DNA from: Eutreptiella sp. 'Long Island Sound 2002'
Lineage: Eukaryota; Euglenozoa; Euglenophyceae; Eutreptiales; Eutreptiaceae
Assembly: GCA_964036045.1 (NCBI GenBank)
Contig: OZ038388.1
Span: forward strand, 31,889,759-31,953,758
Direction: 5' to 3'
Length of the DNA stretch: 64,000 nucleotides
The notes below the pieces were generated by a model. That model saw only the letters and a list, made by a program, of their open reading frames with translations. It searched no databases and was not told where the DNA came from. A program made the translations under genes and the position numbers. This document shows, one piece after another, positions 22,042 to 33,800 of the stretch (positions are counted from its first letter, which is position 1; every line of letters begins with the position of its first letter).

Positions 22042-24392
22042 AAAATCGCAGCGTCAAATACACGTCAAATGGGCGTCAATTACGCATCAACTACAGGTGA
22101 ATGACGCGTCAATGACACGTCAAATATGCGGCAAATGCGCATCAATTATGCATCAACTAGGCGTCAAATACGCTACTACAAATATGTCAACTACGCTACT
22201 ACGAATACTTCAACTAGGCCACAAATACACGCCAAATACGCGTCAAATACGTGCCAAATACACGTCGATTCCGCCCCAAACATGCGTCAAATACGCTTCA
22301 AATACACATCAAATACGCGTCAAATACGTGTCAAATACGTGTCAATTACGCGTCAAAAACACGTCAAATACGGGTAAAATACGCGTCGATGGGGCATCAA
22401 TTACACATCAAATACGAGTCAATCATGCATCAAATACGCGTCAAAGACGCACCAATTACGCGTCAAATACGTGTCAAAAATATGCGTCAAATACACTTCA
22501 AATACGCATCAATTGCGCATCAAATACACGTCAAGTACACGTCAATTATGTGTTCAATGCGCACCAAATACACACCAAATGCGCGTCAAATACACGTCAA
22601 ATGCACGCCAATTACACTTCGAATACGTGTCCGATGTGCGTCAAATAACCGTCAAGTAAGCGTCCAATGACACGTCGAATGCGCGTCGAATATGCGTCAA
22701 TTACGCGCCAAATGTGCGTCAAATACACCTCAAATACCCATCAAAGACACGTCAAATACACGTCAAATATGCATCCAAGACACGTAAATTACGTGCCAAA
22801 TGCGCGTCAAATATACGTCAAATACGCATCATGCATGCATAAATGCCAAACGACGAAGAACGCATGCATGGGCATAGGCACATGCATGGGCAAAATTGGC
22901 CATGCAATGCGGAATGAAAGAGAACACGGCCAAGCAACTTCAAAGTTGTAGTCTGTGACGGAGTTGAGGTGTTTGTGCCAAACAATGGGCGTGAGTGGAT
23001 AATGCATAGGCCACCTGTGTGGAAGTGGGACTGCAAGAAGAAGTCCAAATGCTGACCTGGCAAGCTCAAAGGGGCTCAAAGGCTTGGCCGACGAGTCCCG
23101 CAAGGCAAGCGGGGATAGAAGAGGGGCATATTTGACATGTATTCGGCGCGTATTTGACGCGTATTTGATGCGTAATTGACATGAATTCGGCGTGTATTTG
23201 ACGCGTATTTGACGCGTGATTTACGCGTATTTGATGCGTATTTGACGTGTATTAGATGCGTCTTTGTATTTGACGTGTATTTCACCCGTAATTGACGCAC
23301 TTTTGATGCGCATTTGACGGCTCTTTGACGTGTAGTTGACGCGTATTTGACACCTAGTTGACGGGTAGTTGATGCATACTTGACGCGTAATTGACGTGTA
23401 TTGGACGTGTATTGGACGTGTATTTCGCGCGTATTTGACCCATATTTGACGCGTATTTGATGCGCAATTGATGCGTATTTGACGTGTATTTGACACTATT
23501 TGATGCATATTTTTTGACACGTATTGGACGCGTAATTGGCGCGTCTTTAACGCGTATTTGATGTGTCATTGATGCCCCATCGACGCGTATTTTACCCGTA
23601 TTTGACGTGTTTTTGACGCGTATTTGACACGTATTTGACAGGTATTTGACGCGTATTTGACGTGTATTTGATGTGTATTTGAAGCGTATTTGACGTGTGT
23701 TTGGGGCGGAATCGACGTGTATTTGGCATGTATTTGCCGTGTATTTGGCGTGTATTGCGGCCTAGTTGAAGTATTCGTAGTAGCGTAGTTGACATATTTG
23801 TAGTAGCGTATTTGACGCCTAGTTGATGCATATTTGACGTGTTTCTGATGCGTATTTTGCGTGTCAACAACGCCTATTTGATGCGCATTTGATGCGTATT
23901 TGATGCGTATTTGATGCATATTTGGCGCGGAATAGACGCATATTTGACGAGTGTTTTTCACGCATAATTGATGCGTATATGCCGCATATTTGACGTGTCA
24001 TTGACGCGTCATTGGCGTGTAGTCGATGCGTAATTGACGCCCATTTGACGTGTATTTGACGCGTATTTGACGCACAATTGACGTATATTTGACGCGAATT
24101 TCACGCGTAATTGACGCGCATTTGATGCGCATTTGACACCTCTTTGACGCATAGTGTATTTGACACCTAGTTGACGGGTAGTTGATGCATAATTGACGCG
24201 TAATGGACGTGTATTGGATGTGTATTTCGCGCATATTTGACCCATATTTGACGCGTATTTGATGCATGTTTGGCGCGCAATTGATGTGAATCTGACGCTA
24301 TTTGACGCGTATTTGGCGCATATTTGACGAGTATTTGGCGCGTATTTGACACCTAGTTGGCGCGTGTTTGACGCGTATTTGACGCTTATTTG
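22042..24392. repeat. Foldback structure of 11-bp satellite (ACGCGTCAAAT)
   Basis: The left arm (22042-22838) is made of 11-bp units, consensus ACGCGTCAAAT with frequent G/A and C/T variation. The right arm (23123-24392) is the same satellite in reverse complement. Non-tandem marker segments mirror each other, for example CTACTACGAATACTTCAAC near 22195 and its complement near 23765. The arms are therefore a true inverted duplication rather than independent arrays. The right arm is longer and repeats itself with a period of about 820 bp: GTTGACGGGTAGTTGATGC occurs at about 23355 and again at about 24175. Units lack stop codons in several frames, creating long artefactual ORFs with RQIRVKYAS-like repeats. 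The structure resembles foldback elements, whose long inverted repeats are built of short tandem units. Confidence 0.88.
22839..23122. other. Unique spacer between the satellite arms
   Basis: 284 bp of non-satellite sequence with several CATGCATG motifs at its left end. ORFs are short on both strands. No transposase or other domain is recognised. Confidence 0.6.
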
Positions 24393-24930
24393 CACACAAG
24401 GAAGGTTATGTAGTCCAGAATCAGAAGAATGGTGCTAGAGGGTTGTGTCGCCTACGAAAATAATGGTGCAAATGGTTGGAAGAAGGTCAATCAAATCACA
24501 ATTGAAGCAATGTGACCCATACTGCACATCTCCCAATCACCCTCACATGGGGAGCGAATTAATGCAATACCTACACCTCCCCCCCCCCACCTTGGACAAG
24601 ACGTAGCTTGGCCGCAAGAACAGCAATCAGCAAGGCGCAGTTAGACACCAATACAAATTGTGCAAAGGTTAGGCACCATCATGACTTTCATGTGCCCTGC
24701 TGGACATATAGGTGTTGTTGGGCCATAAATAAATACACTTTGGGATGGGCAATTGTACTTTAGATACGTCGAATACGCGTCAAACATTTGGCTGATGCAA
24801 GCTACGCCTTGTCTAATTTGGGACCTGGGATAGCTTGGGTGGGGGATATCTCCTACGGTGCAGAGTCTGAGAGGCTGAGATGATGCACTTCTAGTATGAC
24901 CAAGTGCAAAGCTGTCTCTGTCAATCACTC
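24393..24930. other. No gene seen; one stray 11-bp satellite unit
   Basis: A lone ACGCGTCAAA-type stretch occurs near 24775, about 380 bp outside the main array. There is a poly-C tract near 24580. Confidence 0.5.
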
Positions 24931-25040
24931 GGGGAGTGTTAGCGCCTAGGGGGGGTGTTGCCTGAACCGTGCGCGCACCGTGCGCGCACCGTGCACGCAC
25001 CGTGCGTCCTTTTGCGTATTCTGTGTCTACCAGATCCACA

Positions 25041-25529
25041 ATGCCTGAATCTGAGCTGCCCCGGCTTGTCGCCGGACTGCCTGTGTACTACCACCGCTCC
25101 AACGGGGATAGGGTGTCAGCCACTGTCATTGGCCCTTCTCCAAGAGGTGGGCGTCGCGTCTCTATTTGGTATGAATTGGGTGGTGAAGAGGTCTTGTACG
25201 AGCATGCACCCGAGGAGCGGTTGGAGTTTGCAATTGTGACTGCTGAGAGCCCCGATTCCCCCCAACCTGTGCACCATGAGGCGCCGATGCACGCTTTGCT
25301 GGAGCCCCAATTACCTGAAGTGGATTCTGTGGCGGATGAAATTGAAATTCCCGTAATCCAACCAGTGTTGTCGCCTGTGTTGTCGCCTGTGCATGGTTTG
25401 TTACGGAGGTGCGTGCAAGGTGCAGAAATTGGGAGCCTGGAACCTGTGACAAGCATCAGATTCAAAAAAAATTCCCGGTACGCCAATAGGGGCTGCAGGG
25501 TGCAGAAAATAGGACCCTGGAACCTGTGA
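25041..25529 (+). CDS. Transposon-borne SH3/Tudor-like protein
   Basis: The ATG at 25041 starts a 162-residue ORF lying entirely between the two iteron arrays. Residues 10-45 read as a small beta-barrel: AGLPVYYHRSNGDRVSATV, a Gly/Arg turn, then SIWYELGGEEV. This resembles a chromo/Tudor/SH3-type module that could bind histone tails or DNA; a similar domain fragment is at 8677. The following 50 residues are acidic and Pro-rich. The C-terminus runs into an imperfect 82-bp tandem repeat, so the last 40 residues may not be original. The domain class is inferred from the strand-turn pattern; there are no catalytic residues to test. It may help target or silence the element. Confidence 0.45.
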   Translation: MPESELPRLVAGLPVYYHRSNGDRVSATVIGPSPRGGRRVSIWYELGGEEVLYEHAPEERLEFAIVTAESPDSPQPVHHEAPMHALLEPQLPEVDSVADEIEIPVIQPVLSPVLSPVHGLLRRCVQGAEIGSLEPVTSIRFKKNSRYANRGCRVQKIGPWNL

Positions 25530-25606
25530 CAAGCATCAGACTAAAAATTGAAGAATCCTGGTATGCCAGTATGGACTGCAAGGTGCAGAAATCAGGACCC
25601 TGGGTG
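25410..25606. repeat. About 82-bp tandem repeat, 2.4 copies
   Basis: GGTGCAGAAAT(T/A)GG(G/A) and CCTGGAACCTGTGACAAGC recur at about 25418, 25499 and 25580. It overlaps the 3' end of the SH3-like ORF. Confidence 0.75.
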
Positions 25607-25946
25607 TGTTTCTATGGGGGCCATTCAACGGGGTACAAGTTGGGCAACCATCCCAAAAACATTGGACCGTGCGCGCACCGTGCACGCACCGTGCGCGCAC
25701 CGTGCGCGCACCGTGCGACAACGCCCCCAGGGTGCACGCCGGGCATCTTTTTGGGCTCATTCCCCACCCATGACCATTTTCAACTCCCTCCCTGCATTGC
25801 CTCACCCTGTATCCACTCCAAACAATCCATCCAATTTGTTGCATTTCATGCAATTTTGCATTCGGAGGCAGGTCCATCAGCCTGCTTATGGACCATGGGA
25901 CCATGTCCCGCCTCATGTTTAGACTGATACAAGCAACTCAGCCGCC

Positions 25947-26107
25947 ATGCAAGATGAGAGAGAGGATGAGGTAGAGGTGTGTGATTTGTGTTGTCAAAAG
26001 CGCCCCACCATCACAGTTGTGGTGAGTGCACGGAGCATTATTGTGCTGAATGTATTGACGCCCACACTTGTGGGGATAATACTGTTTGTTGGGCACATGA
26101 GAAGTGA
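25947..26107 (+). pseudogene. Cys-rich zinc-finger ORF remnant (copy A)
   Basis: The frame from ATG 25947 opens with an acidic stretch (QDEREDEVEVCDLCCQKR). It continues one frame over with CGECTEHYCAECIDAHTC up to the TGA at 26105. Copy B at 36 kb encodes the same pattern in one frame, so copy A appears frameshifted by a small deletion near 26020. The C-x2-C / C-x2-C / C-x2-C spacing is that of a B-box-like zinc finger. Confidence 0.5.
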
Positions 26108-26594
26108 CATGCATTGACGTTGAATTCAGCTATTTTTAACCTTATGCAGTGTGTTTTGTCGGGAAGGTTTGCAGTCCGCTCTGGTCTACTTGGGGGGCTT
26201 CTCTAGGCGAGGGTAAATCTGGGGTTAAACTGAAGATAGGTAATACCAAAAAAGCACAGTGAGTGCACGCCGGGCAACCTTTCCCCCATTGAGGCTGGTG
26301 AAACTCTGCATCTGCTGGCACTCTCTTACCTGGGCACAATGGGACCATTCACCATCTGTAGATTGACAACACATGGTACCTGTGTGGTATCTCATTTTTT
26401 CCCCCAAATTGGGGATCCCTGGGACCTCAAGTACCACAAGATCCCAAAAAGCAGGCACGGCCTTTGACCAAAAATGGGGCCAGTGAATCGGGCAGCTACA
26501 CTTTACACCTTGTGGATCGTTGGCAAAGACAACAACAAAGGGGTTTTGAGTGGGTGTTGGGGTTGGGCGCATTGCAGGTGCCCCGCAAGTTTGC

Positions 26595-26602
26595 TATAAA
26601 AG
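26595..26602 (+). promoter_or_regulatory. Possible TATA box
   Basis: A consensus TATAAAAG lies 170 bp upstream of the ATG at 26772 on the same strand. It stands alone in a moderately GC-rich region, which supports a promoter for the exon that follows. Confidence 0.45.
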
Positions 26603-26771
26603 GTGTTTGGTCCGCCAGACGTCCATTTATCTGCACTTCCAGGTATCAGCTTTGCAAAGATGCTGTGTCGCTGGCACGTGGCTGAACGGGGCCTCTCGAC
26701 CTGCGCAATGCGCAGATCTTGCATGGCCGCAATGTGAGCCGCAGCCCGCCAACCGCGGAAACGTCCCGGCC

Positions 26772-29700
26772 ATGTCTTTCGGCCGCTCCTCGCGCCTCAG
26801 CCCTGCAGCCCGTAACAAAGAGGAAAAGTCCTTCACTGCGAGCGGCAAGCAGTCTGTTCCTGGGCGAAGTATGTTCTGTGACCGAAAATGGACCAGAGGG
26901 TTGATCGCCTGAGGGGCTGGCCAATTCCCAAAGCCCCTCGGCTGAAGACTCACTAATGCACTTCATTGTTTGAGGGTGAACTTCGAAATATCTCTTGGGG
27001 ACATTCAGTCTGTGCCAACGTGGAGCGTTTCGGCACTTTTTGGGAAGTTTTGCAAGTTTGGGAGTTGTGGGGCGATGAGCCCCTGCCCCCCATTTCGATG
27101 GTGGGGAATTCACTTCTGAACATTTCAGGTCACCATTTGACAACATATTCGAGAGTTTCTGGTTTTTGTTGAAATTTTGGCCATTTTCGGCTGCTGCTGC
27201 CAGACTGCTGGCAGGTGAAGAAATTGCAACATGGTGGTCACCGGTGCCGCTTTTTCTAGTTTTTGGTTGGGCACCCACCCCCTTCACCCTATTTTTGGGG
27301 TGGGGAATCCATTTTTCAGAGTGTTGGATTGTGGTTTGATGGTATGATGTGGGAATTTCTGATTTTCAGGCCGGCTGCGTGCTGTGGGTGCCTGGATGTT
27401 GACACACTGGTGTGGCAAGTGGGAATAAGTGGCAGTCAAGGCCAAGTGAGGTCAATTTTTGACGGTGTTGGTGCCCTGCTGCTCTTTTATGTTTGTGCAA
27501 ATGTTTCCAAAGAAGCCTAGGATATCAAAGCAAGTGGTTCAAAAACAATCATGGACCACATACCTACGGTGCAGTGCAGTCTGTCTGAAACCTGACCAGA
27601 ACAGGCCAAAAAACCGTCAACGGTAACGGCCAATTTCCCCCCCAACCCATTCACCTCTGAAAAGCCCTTTTCAAGGGCTTTCTGAGTATACCCCACATAC
27701 CCCCATCTATGGGACACTCAGTGGACACAAATGAGGCAACAATGGCTCCGACCCCCGAAAATGCTCCGTGTTGGCACAATCCCCAACGTCCACGAGGGAT
27801 ATTTGAAGGCCTCTTTGAAGCCGGAACAGGCAAATCTCAAATTTGTTGGAGCACAGCCGGAGCGTTTTGCCCCCGATCTCTTCAATTGCTGGGGCATAAG
27901 AGCCGGTCAAAGGAGGCGGGGAAGGGGAGGTTGTCTGAAATTTGGACTCCCTGACAATGTCCATTTTGTTGAGCAAGATATTTTGTGTTGAAAGATACAG
28001 TTTCTTTGGACTGCCGTAACGCTCTGGCTCCAAAGCACCATTTTTCAATTATTGGGGAAGTCTGCCCACGAATAACCCTGCACAAAGCGACAAAGGCGGT
28101 CTGCACTATTTTGTAACAAAGGCTCCATCCAGGCTCAAGGTGGTTGAGGGCTGTTGAGGGTTGTTGTTGACAGACCTGCCACAAAAGGCACACACGCCTC
28201 GCCCCGTCGCTTCTGGACCACCCATTCGCCCAAATCCGGACATTTTTCTGGCTGTTGTGCACTCACGCTGCGCCTGGGACCACTTTCCTTTTTGGAGCAG
28301 AGCAAATGGTGCGCACGCACCACTGTTCAGGAATGCTTCATAGATATGCAAGAGCAACCTAGGCCTCTACGCTTCAAATCCATAGCAAACGCAGCCAATG
28401 GCCCACACCATTGCATTCGGTTTAGTCCCACAGAGTCACAAGGAAAAAGGACCTTTTGATTGCTTGCCTCCCCCTTTGACGTGGGGTGCACTGTGCGCAG
28501 GCATAGCGCCGTGGGGCGCGCAGGTGCAAAAAGTGCTGTAAACACCAAGGAGATTTCCATTAAGTATAGGGATTGCCAGAAGGGGGATGGTTGGTAGGTC
28601 CTTTGGCACACTTCCAACGCAAGCATTTACGGCGCCACCGCCGTAAACGGTTACGACGCTGGCGCCATAAATTGGCAGGGGTATTGGAGGGGAAGCAGTC
28701 AAGTCGCAGGGAGATTCGAACCAGCCCCCAGAGGAATAGAGACTACACCCTTCCTTGGAGCCCTGTCTGACGGAGAAGCGCGGAGATGGACAAATTGGGA
28801 GGAACCTGCATGGTCCACTTGTTGCATTATGCTGATAGAGGGGTCAAAAGCTTTCCATACAAGCCCAACGGGACACACCAATGAACATCACAATGGGCAT
28901 GAGGGGATCATTCTGTAGGTGCACATTTACGGTGCTGGTGCGGTAAAATGAGAGGGGGTAAATTCCGACGATTATCGTGACAATGGGGTTTTTGTGGCAG
29001 TGCCCTTCACCAGCACCAGCCAGAAAATACATCTGAACGCAGTGACAAATGTTAAAAATATTAAAACTGCAAACTGTACAAACTGCCATTTGCAGGGGTC
29101 ATGAAAATATGGGGGTGATCTCAAAAGGTTTCCACACCAGCTTAATGGGATCCAACAGTTGAAATTGGTAGGTTGTCTTTTCAGGGCCGTTTGAAACATG
29201 CTATCAGAGCCAGAAATTCTTCCAAGTGGGGAGCCCCCCAGTCTCCCAGTCTCCCAGTCTCCCTGTAGGGCACCACCTTCCTGAATCTCTTGTTTCCGAC
29301 GATTATCGTGACAATGGGATTTTTGTGGCACTGCTCGTCATAAGCACCAATGACAAATGTGAACAGCATGTCCTTCGGTGCACCATAGCCCATGTGTGCT
29401 GCAATCATGTGTGTGCGGTCTAGCTGAACCTGGGGGGGCTGAGAAACTCGCCAAGCCAGTCTTGTATGGATCAGACAGGGCACAGCTCCACAGGGCATCA
29501 GCAATCGGAGAGGCCGTTTGTAGCTCGCAAACTGGGCCAGAAGTGTCGTCACATGACAGTGGAGGGCATGGCAATGCACCTTTGCACGCTTTGCCATCGT
29601 CTTCATTGCCGCCCCCGCCCCATTTCTTCTGCGCCTCTCGTTTGAAGGTGAAGGCAATTCATTTCTTATCAAGGGCTGGGAGGCCGAGAATCCGGGGGAT

Positions 29701-30835
29701 ACGATCAATTTCCCGTCCGTATCTGAAACATGGTGTGTCGACATGTTGGTTGCATGTGTTGGGCCTGTGCACATGTAACTGCTGTTTTAGGTGCGCATGC
29801 GCCAAGAACACCGTCTGCCTCCGTCAATACTGCATTCGCTTGAGGCGTTCCCCGAAGGTGCTGTGGCCAACAGAAGGGGCACAAGCACGGCGCAGGGGTA
29901 GGACCATGAGGTTATGTCCGAGCACAACAGAGGCATGGCAGATGGCATCGGACTGTGGCCCCGTGAAGGCGCAGGCTTTGGCAGGTTTATCGACACAAAA
30001 GTGATCGACGGATATCGACGTCATTTGAGGCCATAAACACAGCCCCAGACATGGACCCAGTCACAGACATTAAGACAGAAGATAGAAGGCATAGGTCTGG
30101 TCATAGACGTAGTACCGCACAGCCTTGGACATTCACAGGCGCGCGCACCCACACACACACAGAGAGGTGGTATATCACAGCGAACGCTGATCCTTTGGTT
30201 GAAATTGGGCGTCACACACACATGCACACACAGGGGCTTGGGTTCTATCACAACAGCAATCCTCTGAAGGCCCAGCAGCTGTCCCCAATCGCAACAGCAC
30301 CTGGAACCTTGCGCTACCCACTACTACCGTCTTAAATCCTCAACTGCGTGATCCATTCACCGGCTCTGACCATCCACACTCCTGTGGAACCGCTGCTTCG
30401 AGAGCTGAGGGTTGCTGTGTGGTGTCCAGATGATGTGAATTGGGGGCGACGGGGTTGTTCAACAAATTTGTGTACGTGCCATCCCCTTCAGAAAATTGCA
30501 TCTTCCTCTGCCAAATGTTTTCTTAACTTGCATTTGCGGGCGGATGGGCGGGTGGCTGAACCGAACATATGCGGTGGGATGGGCTAGACGCCGGGATGCT
30601 ACCCCTCCTTGACAGCTTTGCGGTATCTCGTTGGGGCCCTCAGGAAAGTGGCCTTGACGATGGAGCGAGGTTTGGCGGTCTCATCCACACCCAACAAACC
30701 CGCCCACACCAGAAATGCTCAGCCTCTATGCCTTGCCCCCCCCCCCCCAGATTTTGGGGTACGGGAGCGACAGTAGCACCAGCACAGCTACAGCCTAGCT
30801 TGGCGACCCTCCCCCGTAACCACAGCACAGTGGTG

Positions 30836-30883
<48 letters not shown>

Positions 30884-33800
30884 CGAGGCCCCCAGCTGCG
30901 ACCCCGACGGGCGCCGGACAGGGTGGCGCACGCACGGTACGCCGCACTGATTTTGGTGGCGCCCCAGGCGACCACGGGGGCCCTGGACCCATGCGGGTCT
31001 CCCTCTTTAATATTGTTCGAAACGCCAGGTGCCAGCCCCCAAAGTCATGATGCCAACAGGTGGAGCAGTTCCAAAATGGGGCCATTCCCACGGTGGCATC
31101 ATGAGCGGTCCCCACCTCTCACAATTTTCGAACCCAGCCCCTTCACCCCCAACCCAATGGGTGGACAACCAACACCAACCCACCTGCGTGGAGGATTCCT
31201 TCCTCAAAAGGCAAACAAGTACGTACACCCGGAAGTGCCAACCAGCGTACTCACCCAGCATTTATGGCATAACCCCCACCCCCCCTCCAAGTGTGAATGA
31301 TTCCTCAACAACCCCTGACCACCATCCGAGCCTCTCAACGACTTTTCACGGCCCTTTTCCATACGCAACACTCTCGAGACGGACCACCTCAGCCACCAAA
31401 CCCTCGACTCTCACCACGCCCATGCAATCTCCAACAACCCTCTGCAGTCCTGAGCCAATCTCAAAGAACGTCCTCTACCCTTCAAATCAGGGTCCCCGCG
31501 GACATCAGATGCACCGTGAAACCAGATTTCGGAACGACATGGGGTGGCCGAAAGCTTTTTTTTTTTCCGATGGCGTTCGATCGTGGGGTTGGGGGGGCAA
31601 AAGCAGTACAGGGATCCGCACACCGCAGACACAGCAAACCGCAGACTGGTTTCGCTGTTGTGAGGGGGTTGACTGTAGCCTCAGGGAGCGGGTTGCCTCC
31701 AACCCCCTGTCACGAGAAGGTGTGTGCCTCTATCTTTGAGGGCTCTGCACCTTGTCAGTCTTGTCGAGGCCCAGTGCAGAGTTGTTTTTGTGGAAGGGGG
31801 AACGCCATCTCTGATGTGGCGCACGTGCAGGGCCGTCGAAAGCGGTGAAGCCCAGCCCACAGAGGGACCAGGTGCAGGGGTGGAGAACATATTGCATTCC
31901 TGGGCGAAGAATGCGGAGGAAACGGTGCAGCGCTACACCGAGGCATTCCCAAGCCGTTCAATTGCTCGTATGCTGTGCCACGTGCTGAGCCATGGATTCT
32001 GTGGAACGTCTGAGGCTGGGGACACCCGTTTCTCGATTGTTCAGGGCCCCGACAGCAAATATTTTTGGATACTGGAAACCCGTTTTGTGACCCGTGGACC
32101 CCCGGGCATTCCTCCGGGATAAGCGCGAGCAATCTGCAGCGCCCTCATCCTGACATCAAAATTCAAAAAAATTGGAAGTGGCACTTTTGGAATCAGCGCG
32201 CCGGTCCGCGGGGCTGCAGAGACATCATCATTTGAGTGATCAGAAAAACCTGCCCATTGAAGCATTGAAACATTGAAAATCCCCTAAAAGAAATTCAGGG
32301 CCTTCAGCTGCTGACTAATCAATTGCCCCTCTCCCAGACACCCCTTCCCCCAGTTTTCCGGTACTCTATTGACCCCACCCTCGAAAAAAATTAAAAACCA
32401 CACTTCTCCTGCTCAGCCATTCGGTGTTGCATCTTGAGGGCTCTGGTTTGGGAGACTTGCCCAGTTGCGCCCTTACTGCAATCATGACGAAACCCGCCGT
32501 CTGCGACGGGTCGCAACGACGCGCTGCAACCCGTTGGTGCCCTCTTGTCCCGACGGGTTGCGGCAAAGGGCACCACCACAACAAGGACGCACCAAACAGC
32601 CCAAACCACCACCACTCCGACCCTGCACCACCAACCACCCCAACGAGGGCGCAAACAACAGCAAGCCTCGACAGCAAGCCCGCAACAGCAAGGACACTCC
32701 ATGGGCCAAAACCCGACAACCGCCATGGCACGATGAACACCTTCCGCACGCACCACGTGCATCACAAGTCCCCGTCCCATCGGTTGCCTGGGTTTCCAAA
32801 GACTGGTGGGATGTTTGCTGTGGCCTGCCAGGCCAGGCCAAGCCGCCATTCGTGCCATGCGATGGCACATGCCTCATCCCATTCCATCCCAAGGGGGACA
32901 TGGAAGGCAGCTCCCATTTGATTGCTATTTTGGGTCCCCCTGGCCCGAAATTGCCGAATCCTGCAAATCACCATTGGGGGGGGGTTCTCGAGTGTCGGGT
33001 ATTACGCTGTTTTGCAAATTGTGACGGCGTCTTGAAAAAGAAGTCGGGGGGGGGGGTACAAAATTGGGAAAAGCAGCAGGGGTTCTGAACCCCTGCAACC
33101 ATGCAACATCTTGGTGGCAGGGCGACAGAGCGATGGGTGTTAACCACTTCAAAATCTCAAAAATGGTCGCGCAGGATATCAAACTGGGGGCAGCAGAGTG
33201 CACAGTGTCCTGCGGGGGTGGGCGGGTTTTCAATGCAGGGGCCAGGGGGTCCATGGGGCCCCCTGGCCAGACCCCAAAACGGGCTCAATTGACAGTCTCC
33301 CAACCCCAATCGGGACTGACCTCCCGACGCTCGGAGGTCTGCGGCAGACCTTTGCTTAAGGGCAGTCCTACCCCACGGGGGGGGGGGGGTGGGTGGGTCT
33401 GTGGCCTGTGGGTGGGTGGGTTAGTTTGGTTTGGGGCAATTTGGCCCAAAGTGCCTACCCCCCCCCCCTGGGCACCCCAGCCAGGAACCCCAAATACCCG
33501 AAGAGATTCACACCACACACCGTCGCCTACACGCCACTCTCCAACCTCCGAGCCCGCCTCCCTCACACCTCATTGGCCACACCGAGCACAGTGCACTGCA
33601 TGCACACACCGTGGGAGGCGCTGGAACGCAGAACTACATTTCACACCCCCCAACCACCATCACCCATGTCGCCACGTGTAGCAGCAAATCTGTTGGCAGA
33701 ACTGCAGCTGGTTGAAATGGACTGGGAGCAGGGACCAAGCCAGGCAGACACCGAAAGCATGCCGTCCTCCCACACCTCATCAAGGCACACATCGCCAGCG

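Larger units (their letters stand above)
24951..25728 (+). mobile_element. Iteron-ended transposon, CCGTGC family, nested in copy A
   Basis: Termini GGGGGTGTTGCC and (complement of the right end) GGGGGCGTTGTC form short inverted repeats, flanked by AGG on both sides (24948-24950 and 25729-25731). Arrays of the 11-bp unit CCGTGCGCGCA occur inside each end: about four units at 24967-25008 and about five at 25668-25717, in the same orientation. The body is 778 bp and contains one ORF with an SH3/Tudor-like domain. Removing the element and one AGG restores a continuous GCCGGGC-family left end. Confidence 0.82.
24931..26287 (+). mobile_element. Iteron-ended transposon, GCCGGGC family, copy A, interrupted by another element
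   Basis: Its left terminus GGGGAGTGTTAGCGCC (24931) resembles the left end of copy B at 35649 (GGGGGAACGTTAGTGCGCC). It is cut at 24950 by the CCGTGC element and resumes at 25732 with TGCACGCCGGGCATC. The right end (GTGCACGCCGGGCAACC then TTTCCCCC, ending 26287) matches copy B, as do GGTCTA(C/T)TTGGGGGGC and GGGTAAATCT in the last 130 bp. Target duplication is no longer clear (CTC on the left against ATT on the right), fitting an older insertion. Confidence 0.65.

Noticed and set aside
22042-24392. CRISPR-like array
   Set aside because: The units are contiguous 11-mers with no constant-length unique spacers, and the host is eukaryotic.
22097-24395. Multiple overlapping ORFs with RQIRVKYAS-like repeats
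   Set aside because: The 11-bp satellite unit lacks stops in several frames, and three units (33 bp) repeat every 11 codons, so these are translation artefacts.
26646-27287. 213-codon minus-strand ORF
   Set aside because: It is antisense to the proposed first exon at 26772, which has a TATA box, an ATG, a donor site and a phase match downstream; the antisense frame has no such support.
32465-33088. 207-codon ORF as a host gene
   Set aside because: It has no ATG, and its second half is the 360-bp duplicated block; more likely repeat-derived.
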